64,000 bases of DNA from Nocardia brasiliensis IFM 10847 (lineage in GTDB: Bacteria > Actinomycetota > Actinomycetes > Mycobacteriales > Mycobacteriaceae): the NCBI RefSeq assembly GCF_000710915.1, contig NZ_BAUA01000049.1, positions 24,633 through 88,632 on the forward strand. The letters run 5' to 3'. Positions 17,941 through 25,912 of the stretch are shown in pieces (position 1 is the stretch's first letter; the number at the start of each line of letters is the position of its first letter). The translations under genes and the position numbers were made by a program. The notes under the pieces were generated by a model that saw only the letters and a program-made list of their open reading frames with translations, searched no databases and was not told the DNA's origin.

Positions 17941-18873
17941 CTAGTGCACACCGACGATGAGCAGGGTGGCCAGCACCGCGATGTGCACGGCGTACTGGGT
18001 GACCATGAAGGCGCGATACGGGAGGCGGCGGTCGGTGCGGGAAGTGGCGCGGCGGGTCGTCGCGGCGAGCACGCCGACCGCCACCGCACCGACGACCAGG
18101 GCGAGCGCCGACGGCACCAGCGTCGGCGCGAAAAGCAGGGCGGCTGCGCCGTATCCGGTGGCGATGAGCGCGGCGTTCACGGTCACCAGCAGACGGACCC
18201 GGCCGTCGCCCCACTTGATGACGGGGGTCTGGCGCCCGCCCGCCGCGTCACCCTCGGCATCGGACAGATCCTTGACCAGCGCGCCGACGCCGGCCATCCA
18301 CAGCGACATCGCGGTGCCGAGCAGCAGCACCGGCAGACCGCCCTGCTGACCGGCGGCCTGCCAGCCCGCCGCGTAGGTCAGCACGCCCATGCCGAGCACG
18401 AGCAGGGCAGCGGTGCTGCCGCGGCGTTTGCCGTAGAAAGGCGCACCGGAATAGGCGTAGCCGCACGCCAGATGGGCCAGGATCAACAGCGGCAGCCAGC
18501 CGCCCGCGTCGACCACGCCCCCGATGGCCAGCGCGAGGGCGCCCGCCGCGATCACCCCGCCCGCGGCCACCGGCACCGGCAGCGATCCCCGGCTGATCGG
18601 CCGGGTCGAGCCGTTCGCCCGGTCCTCGGTGACGTCCATGACGCCGTTGAACACGTAAGCGGCCAGCGTCGCGAGCACCCAGGCCACCGCGGCCAGGACC
18701 ACCTGGCCACCCAGCACCGACGTCCCGAGCACGGCCGCGGTCCCGAAACGCATCAGGAAGATGATCTGGACCGAGATCCGAGATTCCTGTAGAAATTCTT
18801 TCGAAAGCCGGACTAATACTGCCCCCGCCGTAGTATCGGCCGGGAATTGAATTGACGCAGCACCCATATTCAT
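17941..18873 (-). CDS. UbiA-superfamily prenyltransferase 2
   Basis: This 310-residue membrane protein has about nine transmembrane segments. It carries both aspartate motifs of UbiA enzymes: NGVMDVTEDRANGSTRPI near residue 76 and DLSDAEGDAAGGRQTP near residue 200. These match NxxxDxxxD and DxxxDxxxD and look fully functional, unlike the first motif of the other UbiA here. It converges on the polyprenyl synthase with a 34-base gap. It may prenylate a second position, use another acceptor, or attach the chain to a different aromatic core. Confidence 0.85.
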   Translation of the reverse strand: MNMGAASIQFPADTTAGAVLVRLSKEFLQESRISVQIIFLMRFGTAAVLGTSVLGGQVVLAAVAWVLATLAAYVFNGVMDVTEDRANGSTRPISRGSLPVPVAAGGVIAAGALALAIGGVVDAGGWLPLLILAHLACGYAYSGAPFYGKRRGSTAALLVLGMGVLTYAAGWQAAGQQGGLPVLLLGTAMSLWMAGVGALVKDLSDAEGDAAGGRQTPVIKWGDGRVRLLVTVNAALIATGYGAAALLFAPTLVPSALALVVGAVAVGVLAATTRRATSRTDRRLPYRAFMVTQYAVHIAVLATLLIVGVH

Positions 18874-19124
18874 ATCGCATTACGCTATGCCGGTGCCGAC
18901 ATATCGGATATTCCCCGAATGCGGTACTCCTCTCAGCGCTAAAAGGTGGATTCAGTGTATTGAAAGGAGCAATGCCGCGTCTGGGGAATACTACTTTCGC
19001 AGCATCGGGGCCATGGCACGCCCGGCAGATGTCGGCGATCGCGTAGGGTGGGCGCTCACGTGGGGACAGTCGGGTACATCGAACGGGACCCGACACGGTG
19101 CAAATTCCTGAAAGGAGCGTTGCC

Positions 19125-19862
19125 ATGGTGGATAGCCGGCACCGCGTGGCCATCGTGACCGGGGCCGGCAGCGGCCTCGGTGCGGCAGTCGTGCGAAAGC
19201 TGGCGGCGCGCAAGTTCACCATCGCCCTGGTGGATCTGCGGGCATCGTGGTGCGACACCTCCCTGGACGCGCTCGGGCCGGACCGGGCCGGGCTCTGGGC
19301 GTTCGGCGCGGATCTGCGCTACCTGCACGAGGCGGAGGCCACCGTGCTGCGGGTCGCCGAGACCCTGGGTCCGCCCATGGTGGTCGTGAACGCGCCGTTC
19401 CCGGGTCGCGCCGACAGCGCGCCGGAGCTGCCGGACTGGGAATCGGTGGTGCACGCCCGGCTGCGGGCGCCGCTGCTGGTCAGTCGCGCGGCCGAGCGCT
19501 ATCTGGCGGAGTCCGGCGCGGGCCGGATCGTGAACGTGGCCCAGATCGACTCCTCGGCACGCAAGCGACCCGACGATCTGGTGATCCGGGAGACGTTGCA
19601 CGCGTTGACCGAAACGCTGTCCCGGGAACTGGGCCCGCGCGGGGTGCAGGTGAATACCGTTGTCGCGGATATCAGTTGCGCGACCCGCACGGCCGACCCC
19701 GGATCGCGGGCCCGGCCGGACTGCTGTCTGGCCGCGGAAGACGAAACCGCGGCTCTGGTGGACTATCTGGTCTCCGATGCCGCGGGCACTGTTTCCGGGC
19801 GCATGATCGAGTCCCGCCATCCGGTCACCGAGTCACCGCCAGCTGCGGACACCCTGCGGTGA
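19125..19862 (+). CDS. Degenerate SDR-fold protein
   Basis: This 245-residue Rossmann protein keeps the nucleotide loop TGAGSGLGAAVV. The NNAG motif is replaced by NAPFPG, and the YxxxK pair is absent where expected (RKRPDDLVIRETLHALT). It is therefore unlikely to be a classical oxidoreductase and may be a regulatory, scaffold or non-redox enzyme. A good AAAGGAG site sits 9 bases before the ATG at 19125. The gene is divergent from UbiA 2 and overlaps the response-regulator gene tail by 30 bases. Conserved length argues against simple decay. Confidence 0.75.
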   Translation: MVDSRHRVAIVTGAGSGLGAAVVRKLAARKFTIALVDLRASWCDTSLDALGPDRAGLWAFGADLRYLHEAEATVLRVAETLGPPMVVVNAPFPGRADSAPELPDWESVVHARLRAPLLVSRAAERYLAESGAGRIVNVAQIDSSARKRPDDLVIRETLHALTETLSRELGPRGVQVNTVVADISCATRTADPGSRARPDCCLAAEDETAALVDYLVSDAAGTVSGRMIESRHPVTESPPAADTLR

Positions 19863-20516
19863 CTCCACGTGCTGGCGCGAGATCAGCGCGCGCTCGACCG
19901 CCCGGTTGACCGCATCGATGCGCGAGACCGCTTCCAGCTTGGTGAAGATGTTGCGCAGGTGCCGTTTCACCGTCGCCTCGGCCACGCCGAGGCGGGTGGC
20001 GATCTGGCGGTTGCTGAGCGCCTCGGCCACCAGCACGAGCACCTCACGCTCCCGGGTCGACAGCGTGCTGGGGTCCTCGGGCTCTTCGGCCTTGGCCCGC
20101 AGGCTCTCCGGCGACACCGACAGGGTGACCGTCTGCGGACCTTCGCCCACGGACTGCTGGATCGCCGAGACCAGGGTGTGGCGCCGGGCGCCCTTGTGCA
20201 GATAGCCCCGCACGCCGAGCGAGAGCAGCTGCTGCACGAGCTGCTGCGCGTCGTGCATGCTCAACACGATGATCCGCAGCGCCGGATCCTGTTCCAGCAG
20301 GCGGCGAACCGTGTCCGGCGGATTGCTCTCGGGCATTTCCAGATCCAGCAGCAGCACGTCGGGGCGATGTTCGGCGGCCAGTTGAATCGCCGAGGTTCCG
20401 GTGCCTGCCTGCGCCACGATCTCGAAATCGGGTTCGGCCCGGAGCAGATCGCACAGTGCCTCTCGCAACAGGGTGTGGTCGTCGGCTACGAGAATGCGGA
20501 TCTGGTTCTGGCTCAT
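19833..20516 (-). CDS. NarL/LuxR-family response regulator
   Basis: This 227-residue regulator has an N-terminal receiver domain (ILVADDHTLLREAL, phosphoacceptor in DVLLLDLEMPES, lysine in LHKG). Its C-terminal LuxR helix-turn-helix shows STREREVLVLVAEALSNRQ and VAEATVKRHLRNIF. The ATG at 20516 overlaps the kinase stop (ATGA), so the two form one transcript. In this setting it probably controls the biosynthetic or SARP genes next to it. Confidence 0.92.
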   Translation of the reverse strand: MSQNQIRILVADDHTLLREALCDLLRAEPDFEIVAQAGTGTSAIQLAAEHRPDVLLLDLEMPESNPPDTVRRLLEQDPALRIIVLSMHDAQQLVQQLLSLGVRGYLHKGARRHTLVSAIQQSVGEGPQTVTLSVSPESLRAKAEEPEDPSTLSTREREVLVLVAEALSNRQIATRLGVAEATVKRHLRNIFTKLEAVSRIDAVNRAVERALISRQHVESPQGVRSWR

Positions 20517-21622
20517 AATTTTTGACGCTCCTGGGCGATCGGGATCCATAGGGTTACCCGGGTGCCGCGGCCCGGGGCGGAATCGATGTGCACCGTGCCG
20601 CCGACCAGGTCGGAGCGCTCCTGCAGGATCAGCAGGCCGTTGCCACGGCCGGTAGCGCGCAGCGCCTGAACGTCGAATCCTTTGCCGTTGTCGATGATCT
20701 CGGCATGGACCTCGTGCGGCGCGATATCGATGTGCACGACGACGTTGGCCGCACCCGCGTGAGTGTATGCGTTGCGCAGGCACTCGCGAACCATGATGAA
20801 CAGTTCCTCGGTGACCGCGCCGGGTATCCACTTGTCGCTGCCGCGGACCCACATCTGCAGGGGCGCGCCCGACTGCCCCAGCGAGCCGGCGAAGCCGCGC
20901 AGCGCGGTCTCCAGTGAGCCGTTCACCCCGGGCTGGCGCAGTTCGCTGACCAGCTCGCGGCTGCGGGTAATCGTCTCCAGGATGGCGTCTTTGGCCAGCT
21001 GGACGTGGCGTGATCCCGAATCGTCGCCGGCGCGTTCGCATTCCAGCTCGTAGAGCTCGATCTGGCGCAGCGCCAAGCTGACCGAGTTGCCGATGTGGTC
21101 GTGGATCTCCCTGGCCAGCCTGCGCTGTCCTTGCTCGTGCGCCTCCCGCACCCGCTGCAGCAGAAACGCGTCGTAGCCGATCGAACCGGACTCGAGCCGC
21201 AGCCCGATCCCCTGCTGCAGCGCGCGCACGGCGGCGACCAGGTCGGTCTGCGGTGCGCCGAGCTGCGCGGCGCATTCGGCCAGCACGGTCATCGCCAGAT
21301 CGGCGATGATGCCGCCCGCGCGCACCGAATGGGTGATGTGGGCGCCCTGGCGCACCCGCTCGGTGCCGAGATCGAAGACGTCGGTCACATGACTGACCAT
21401 GGGGTTGCCCGCGGCGAGACTACGGGCGCAGTCCTCGAAAATTCGGGTGGCTTGCAGCTCGCATTGTTCCCAGGCTGCCGAATTGGAAACGAGCGGACTG
21501 CCGATCTCTTCGAGGCGGGCACGATATTGCGCAATCAGCGAGGGAATTCGGGCGGTGAACAGTGCCGCGAAATCAGTTGACAAACTATCTGACGGATCGG
21601 TCTCGATGCTTTGATTTGGCAC
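20513..21622 (-). CDS. NarL-type sensor histidine kinase, cytoplasmic
   Basis: This kinase of about 369 residues has the HisKA_3-type phosphorylation motif LAREIHDHIGNSVSLAL and a HATPase domain with NAYTHAGA, IIDNGKGF and GRGNGLLILQERS. No transmembrane helix is evident, so it should sense an internal signal or partner; the N-terminal 180 residues are helical and of unknown type. I chose GTG at 21622 because AGGAAG lies six bases upstream. Codons further upstream in the open frame (AGA, ACT, ACA, GGA) are AT-rich and unlike the gene. It is divergent from the first SARP gene. Confidence 0.85.
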   Translation of the reverse strand: MPNQSIETDPSDSLSTDFAALFTARIPSLIAQYRARLEEIGSPLVSNSAAWEQCELQATRIFEDCARSLAAGNPMVSHVTDVFDLGTERVRQGAHITHSVRAGGIIADLAMTVLAECAAQLGAPQTDLVAAVRALQQGIGLRLESGSIGYDAFLLQRVREAHEQGQRRLAREIHDHIGNSVSLALRQIELYELECERAGDDSGSRHVQLAKDAILETITRSRELVSELRQPGVNGSLETALRGFAGSLGQSGAPLQMWVRGSDKWIPGAVTEELFIMVRECLRNAYTHAGAANVVVHIDIAPHEVHAEIIDNGKGFDVQALRATGRGNGLLILQERSDLVGGTVHIDSAPGRGTRVTLWIPIAQERQKL

Positions 21623-22011
21623 TGATCTTCCTGTAGTATCTCTGCCGATCACACCCGCCCACCCTTCTCGCACTGCCCCGCCGCGCGCAACCCGGCCGGC
21701 ATCCGGGCTCAGCGTAGAACTAGATCGAATCCTACCCCGGCGTCGAGGGCCCATCCAGCGTTCTGCATTGAAACGGCGTGCCGCTCAATACGTTCGATCC
21801 CGCGGGTGGGCTCCACGTCGGGGACATTCTCTACTGCAGCGTAGACCAACGGGTTCGATCCCGGATCGAACTTACCGGTCTGGTTATCCCTTCGGAGTAG
21901 TCGGTATCTCTTAGGGCGCAGGTCCGTTGCCCGCGCCGGGGTGCCGTGTTGCTATCGAGAAGGCGACACCCGATCGCCGAGACTCGCGCAGATTCGAAGG
22001 TTGTTCAGCTG
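21623..22011. promoter_or_regulatory. Kinase/SARP divergent intergenic region
   Basis: No gene is seen in this 389-base region. Besides the 19-base palindrome listed separately, a single GTTCGATCCCG half-site lies at 21792, about 60 bases before it. The stretch is lower in GC than the genes around it, as expected for promoters firing both ways. Confidence 0.4.
21853..21871. promoter_or_regulatory. 19-base palindromic operator candidate
   Basis: The sequence GTTCGATCC-C-GGATCGAAC is a perfect 9-bp inverted repeat around one base. The same half-site with two more matching bases occurs at 21792-21802. Its position between the kinase and SARP genes suits a dimeric regulator such as the adjacent response regulator. 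Confidence 0.5.
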
Positions 22012-22812
22012 ATGGAAGTATCGGAAACACGCCCGCGGAACGAGTTGCGGTTCACCGTGCTCGGCCCGCTCCAGGTGGGTACCGCCGATCGCGCCTACGC
22101 GGTGCAGGGCGCGAAGGTCAAGACCATCCTGGCCGCCCTGCTGGCCCGGGCCGATCGCCCGGTGAGCGTGGCCGCCCTCAGCACCGAACTCTGGGGCGGG
22201 CGCCCGCCCGGACACCCGGAAACCACTGTCCGCGTACACATCTACCATCTGCGCCGCGCCCTCGGCCGCTATTTGGGCGTGCCCGGCGAGCAGATCGTGC
22301 GCACCGAGCCGACCGGCTACCGGCTCGTGACGGACCCCGCTCAGATCGACGCCGGGCGGTTCGACGCCTGGGGCGAGCGCAGCGTGACGCTGCTGCGCCG
22401 CGGCCTGCCCGAAGCCGCAGCGGTCCTGGCACAGGACGCACTGCGGCTGTGGCAGGGTTCGAGCGCGCTGCCCTACGTGACGCCGGGGCCGATCGTGAGC
22501 AGCTACGTCAACTACCTCGACGAGCGACGGCTGCGCGTGCTCGGTTGCCACGCCGACGCGCTGATGGCACTGGGACAGTTCGCCGATCTCGTTGCGGCAC
22601 TGCGCGAACTCGTCGCCGATCATCCGCTCGACGAATCCTTCCACCTGCGCCTGATCGCGGCGCTGCACCGATCCGGCCGGCGCGCGGACGCGCTGCGCGC
22701 CTGTCAGGAGCTGCGCCGGGTCCTCGATCGCGAGCTCGGCCTCGGCCCCTCGGCCCAACTGCTGGAACTGGAGCAGGAGATCCTGCGGGTGCCCGAGACG
22801 GCGAGCGTGTAG
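22012..22812 (+). CDS. SARP-family transcriptional activator 1
   Basis: This regulator of about 266 residues has an OmpR-like winged helix (RFTVLGPLQVG at the start, VSVAALSTELWGG, VRVHIYHLRRALG, PTGYRLV) and a C-terminal bacterial transcriptional activation domain (LALGQFADLVAAL region to RELGLGPSAQL). It is a short SARP without an ATPase or TPR extension. SARPs activate antibiotic gene clusters by binding heptamer direct repeats near -35. The frame opens at 21946, but MEVSETRP at 22012 gives the normal family length. Confidence 0.88.
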   Translation: MEVSETRPRNELRFTVLGPLQVGTADRAYAVQGAKVKTILAALLARADRPVSVAALSTELWGGRPPGHPETTVRVHIYHLRRALGRYLGVPGEQIVRTEPTGYRLVTDPAQIDAGRFDAWGERSVTLLRRGLPEAAAVLAQDALRLWQGSSALPYVTPGPIVSSYVNYLDERRLRVLGCHADALMALGQFADLVAALRELVADHPLDESFHLRLIAALHRSGRRADALRACQELRRVLDRELGLGPSAQLLELEQEILRVPETASV

Positions 22813-23077
22813 CACGCCCAGAGCAGGCGATCCCGTCCCTTTTGTCCGGATAGTAATGGCCGGCCATTCTTGTCGCGCCCCGCCCGGGAATAACAGCGAA
22901 CGGCAATAACTGCACCGAATTCACCCAACGGTGCGGCGATGACCAAAAAGTGGTACGCAGCCATTGTGACCTGCACGGCCCCGGCGCCGATCCCGCCTGC
23001 TTTTACACGAGATTTACCACACTTTTATCCGGTCGACCGAGCATCGCTAATATCGGACACGTAGAAAGGGGGCAGGC
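22813..23077. other. Intergenic region downstream of SARP 1
   Basis: No supported gene lies in these 265 bases. The right half is AT-richer and holds a TTTATCC ... CTAATATC arrangement near 23023-23052 that could be a promoter for the small genes that follow. No terminator hairpin with a T-tract was seen. Confidence 0.3.
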
Positions 23078-23143
23078 ATGCGAACCGGGGTGCCGACGGA
23101 AACTGCTGCACCGCAGGCCCATTCGACGAAGGAACCGACATGA
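23078..23143 (+). CDS. Possible 21-residue leader peptide
   Basis: A short reading frame (MRTGVPTETAAPQAHSTKEPT) is preceded by a strong AAAGGGGGC site. Its TGA overlaps an ATG at 23140 that is in frame with the cupin-like gene (ATGA). It could couple translation of the next gene. It is too short to judge by codon use, and part of it is made by a 39-base duplication. Confidence 0.35.
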   Translation: MRTGVPTETAAPQAHSTKEPT

Positions 23144-23183
23144 TCTGCGCCGCAGGAACATTCGACAAGGGAAACGACATGAC
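23106..23183 (+). repeat. 39-base tandem duplication carrying a ribosome site and start codon
   Basis: Two imperfect copies of 39 bases abut at 23106-23144 and 23145-23183. Each contains CTGCRCCGCAGG, then ATTCGAC, an AAGGRA ribosome site and GACATGA. The unit is 13 codons, so the two ATG codons (23140 and 23179) are in the same frame and both open the cupin-like gene. Confidence 0.7.
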
Positions 23184-23520
23184 GTCGAAGGACGCCCGGG
23201 CCGAGGTCGCCCCGGACGAGGATGACCGCACCGTCCTGGTCGAGGAGGACGGCGTGACGTGCTGGATGGAACGCATACCGCCGGACCGGTGCGGCACCCT
23301 GCACCACGACCCGCGCTCCTCGATCACGGTCGTGCTCTCCGGTGGTCCGGTCGAGGTGGTCGACGAGCACGATCATGTGCTCAGCCGAACCACCCTGACC
23401 ACCGGTCAGATCATCCGCGGCGGTGGCCTGCCCGCACCGTACCGGCTCTACAACCTCGCCGACCAAGCGCTGGTCCTGGTGGTCATCGAACTGCCCGACC
23501 CGCCCGCGTCGACGTCCTGA
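23179..23520 (+). CDS. Small cupin-like protein
   Basis: This protein of 113 residues (126 if the upstream in-frame ATG at 23140 is used) consists largely of beta strands of the double-stranded helix type. It has a HHDPRSSITVVLSGG strand pair followed by VVDEHDHV, which recalls single-domain cupins. A canonical metal-binding histidine set is not complete, so a binding or sensor role is as likely as catalysis. Both candidate starts have good ribosome sites because of the duplication. It lies between two SARP genes, suggesting a regulatory or accessory role. Confidence 0.65.
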   Translation: MTSKDARAEVAPDEDDRTVLVEEDGVTCWMERIPPDRCGTLHHDPRSSITVVLSGGPVEVVDEHDHVLSRTTLTTGQIIRGGGLPAPYRLYNLADQALVLVVIELPDPPASTS

Positions 23521-23844
23521 CGATTTCCCCTATAGCACAAAGAGATTCGACGGCCCGGTGGTCAGCAGAGGCATCCGCCTCGGACCCCGGGTCGTTATCG
23601 TGACCGCGCTGCGAGGATTCGGCCGCCGACCGACCCGAGATCAAATAGACAAAGGCAAAACCGGATGCACGCCCCGATTATCGAGGGCATCGATGCGACG
23701 TTTGTGCGATCCGGCTACTCCTTTCGACGCAGCGTGGTCCCACAGGATGGATTGGCGGGCCGGTTGCAGTCGGTTTTGATATTGGAAGTAGGGATGCAAC
23801 AACGGATTCGCTCGACGAGTCCGGTTGAGATGGATGGACACACA

Positions 23845-24633
23845 ATGGTTGAGATCAGAATTCTCGGTCCGCTGGAGATCGAAGGTGATACGGGAATGCC
23901 TCGGCTCGACTCGTACCGGCAGCGAGCCGTACTCGGCTTGCTCGCACTGGAGGCAAACCGCGTCACCTCTATCGAAAGCCTGACCGATGCGGTGTGGGAC
24001 GGCGAACCCCCGGCGACGGCACGATCGCAGATCCAGATCTGCATCTCGGTGCTGCGCCGGGTGCTCGCCGACAGCGGTTGCCCGGCCGCCATCGAGACGC
24101 GCGCGCCCGGGTATCGGCTGGTCTTCGACAGATCCAACCTGGACAGCGCCCAGTTCGACGACCTGCTGGCCCAGGCCAGGGTGCAGGAGCAGGACGGCAA
24201 TCTCACCGGCGCGCTGGTCGCGCTGCGGATGGCGTTGCGCCTGTGGCGCGGACCGGTGCTCGCGGATGTGCCCAGCGATCGCATCCAGCGCATCGCCTAC
24301 CCGCTCACCGAGCGGCGGGTGGCCGCGGAACTGTCCCGGTTCCGGATCGAGCTGGCACTCGGCCGGGCCTGGGAAATCGTGCCCGACCTGCAAGCACATG
24401 TCGACGCGCATCCGCTGTGGGAAGAAACCTATGGTTACCTGATGCTCGCCCTGTACCGCTGCGGGCGCACGGCCGAGGCCCTGGAGGTCTTTCAGCGGGC
24501 GCGGGCCACGCTGATCCAGCAGGTCGGGCTGGAACCCTCCGATGAACTGCGCAAGCTGGAACGGGCCATTCTGGCCGGAGGTGAAAGTCTGCCTCGGCCG
24601 GCGCTGTTCGAACCGGCGCGGCGTGCCGGGTGA
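23845..24633 (+). CDS. SARP-family transcriptional activator 2
   Basis: This 262-residue SARP has a winged-helix domain (MVEIRILGPLEIEGD, RQRAVLGLLALEAN, LTDAVWDGEPP, APGYRLVFD) and a bacterial transcriptional activation domain (ALRMALRLWRGPVLADV through QVGLEPSDELRKLE). The frame is open from 23665, but the upstream codons are low in G/C and not family-like. ATG 23830 would add five residues. It is only distantly similar to SARP 1, so it is not a recent duplicate. Two SARPs plus a two-component system imply layered control of the cluster. Confidence 0.87.
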   Translation: MVEIRILGPLEIEGDTGMPRLDSYRQRAVLGLLALEANRVTSIESLTDAVWDGEPPATARSQIQICISVLRRVLADSGCPAAIETRAPGYRLVFDRSNLDSAQFDDLLAQARVQEQDGNLTGALVALRMALRLWRGPVLADVPSDRIQRIAYPLTERRVAAELSRFRIELALGRAWEIVPDLQAHVDAHPLWEETYGYLMLALYRCGRTAEALEVFQRARATLIQQVGLEPSDELRKLERAILAGGESLPRPALFEPARRAG

Positions 24634-24779
24634 GCTCGGCGCACTGACGGCCCGCCGCAGCGCGCGATCCGGTCGGCAGAATCGCATCCTGCGGCACCGG
24701 GCCGCTGCGGCGGACACCGCACAACCGACGCGGGCACAGCGACAGCGGTATGAAAGCTGTTGCCGTGCCCGCGTTCTCG

Positions 24780-24971
24780 CTATCGGGCCGGTTCCGGGTC
24801 GCCGAGCAGTACGAAAATCTCGGACAGGTCGTACTCGGCGCGACCGGGTCTGCCGTACCGGGTCAGTTTGCCGCGACTCGCCCATTTCCGGATGGTCTCC
24901 TGCTTGACTCCCGCGGCGAGCGCGGCGAGTTCGGTCGGCACCAGGCGCCGGTCGGCCAACTGGATGGTCAT
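24780..24971 (-). CDS. Small helix-turn-helix DNA-binding protein
   Basis: This 63-residue protein resembles the MerR/excisionase-like helix-turn-helix: RRLVPTELAALAAGVKQET followed by WASRGKLTRYG and a short wing. Such proteins occur in actinobacterial mobile or accessory segments, usually next to the zinc-ribbon gene found here. Its ATG overlaps the stop of that gene (ATGA). The role is unknown; it could be an excisionase-like factor or a local repressor. Confidence 0.75.
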   Translation of the reverse strand: MTIQLADRRLVPTELAALAAGVKQETIRKWASRGKLTRYGRPGRAEYDLSEIFVLLGDPEPAR

Positions 24972-25638
24972 GCGACCGCCTCCCCGCGCCGCACGGCGTG
25001 CCGCTGCGGCCGGCTCACCCGTCGCTGCAACGCCAGCCACTGATGCGGCTGCCAGCTGTGCCCCGCCGAGCAACGCACCAGGCTGTCGCCGGGCCCGGCC
25101 GTGGCCAGCTGGGCGTACACCTTCTGGTGGCACCCCGGGCGATCGCAGTCGCCCACCTCGATCTGGTTCGGCACCGGGTCGATCACCTGCTGGGCGAGGG
25201 CGTGCACCTCGGCGAACTCGTCCATCGCGTCGATGATCGCCGGATGCGCGGCCAGCCAATCCCCATACTGCAGCAGGAAATCCACCAGCGTGGTGATGTC
25301 GCGGCGCGGCCGCCGGGGGCGGCCGGGGCCTCGTCCACCACCATGGCCGCCCACGACGCCGCGAGCGCCAGCAGCTCCGTTCGGGCTTCGACCAGCGCGT
25401 CCTTGAGGACGATGCCCTGGCGCAGTCCGCCTCGGGCCGGTGCCATCCTGCGGTTGCGCTCGCCCTGCAGTAACTCGCCGCACCGTGCGTACAGCACCGG
25501 CAATTGCCGCAACGTCTCGAAAAAGCGAGACAGGCAATCGGGGCACACGCGCACATCGTCGGCCGGTGGCGTGGATCGCAATGTTTCGATCGCCACGGCG
25601 CTGCGGCAGGTCGGATTTTCGCATAATGCCTCGGACAT
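24968..25638 (-). pseudogene. Zinc-ribbon hypothetical protein, frameshifted
   Basis: The first half reads MSEALCENPTCRSAV with CPDC and long helices in one frame down to about 25320. The second half continues in another frame with ITTLVDFLLQYGDWLAAHP and a second Cys/His cluster (CDRPGCHQK, RCSAGHSW), ending at the ATGA overlap with the helix-turn-helix gene. The change of frame needs one missing base (or two extra). It maps near the G-run at 25315-25319 in a very GC-rich stretch. A sequencing error is as likely as a real mutation. Joined, the protein would have about 223 residues and two zinc-binding clusters. Confidence 0.7.
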
Positions 25639-25852
25639 CTGTCTGCTCCTTCGGGCGCTGTCGTCTTGGCACTGCCCACGGTTGCAGAGCCGCGTATTCC
25701 CCTGATATCTCCCGCCTGTTGCGCGGCGATAGCGGAACAGGGTGGGTGAATGGAGGCACGCGCACTACTCCGTTCGGATAATTTCCCCGCCCATTCCGCA
25801 CCGATAGGCTGACGGGGTGGCTCGCGACTGGACCATTACGGAAAGAGAGCCT

Positions 25853-25912
25853 GTGACCCGCTCTGACCAGCAGCACAGTGAATTCGAGAAAGCGAAAGGA
25901 GCATCGTCATGA
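25853..25912 (+). CDS. Possible 19-residue leader peptide before flavodoxin
   Basis: A GTG-initiated short frame preceded by GAAAGAGAG ends in TGA overlapping the flavodoxin ATG (ATGA). It could couple translation, but it is too short for codon statistics and may be chance. A promoter-like TCGGATAAT lies about 70 bases upstream. Confidence 0.25.
   Translation: MTRSDQQHSEFEKAKGASS

Noticed and set aside
24780..25638. Integrated plasmid or prophage boundary
   Set aside because: The helix-turn-helix and zinc-ribbon genes are typical of mobile accessory segments, but no integrase, replication gene, tRNA or attachment repeat was seen nearby.
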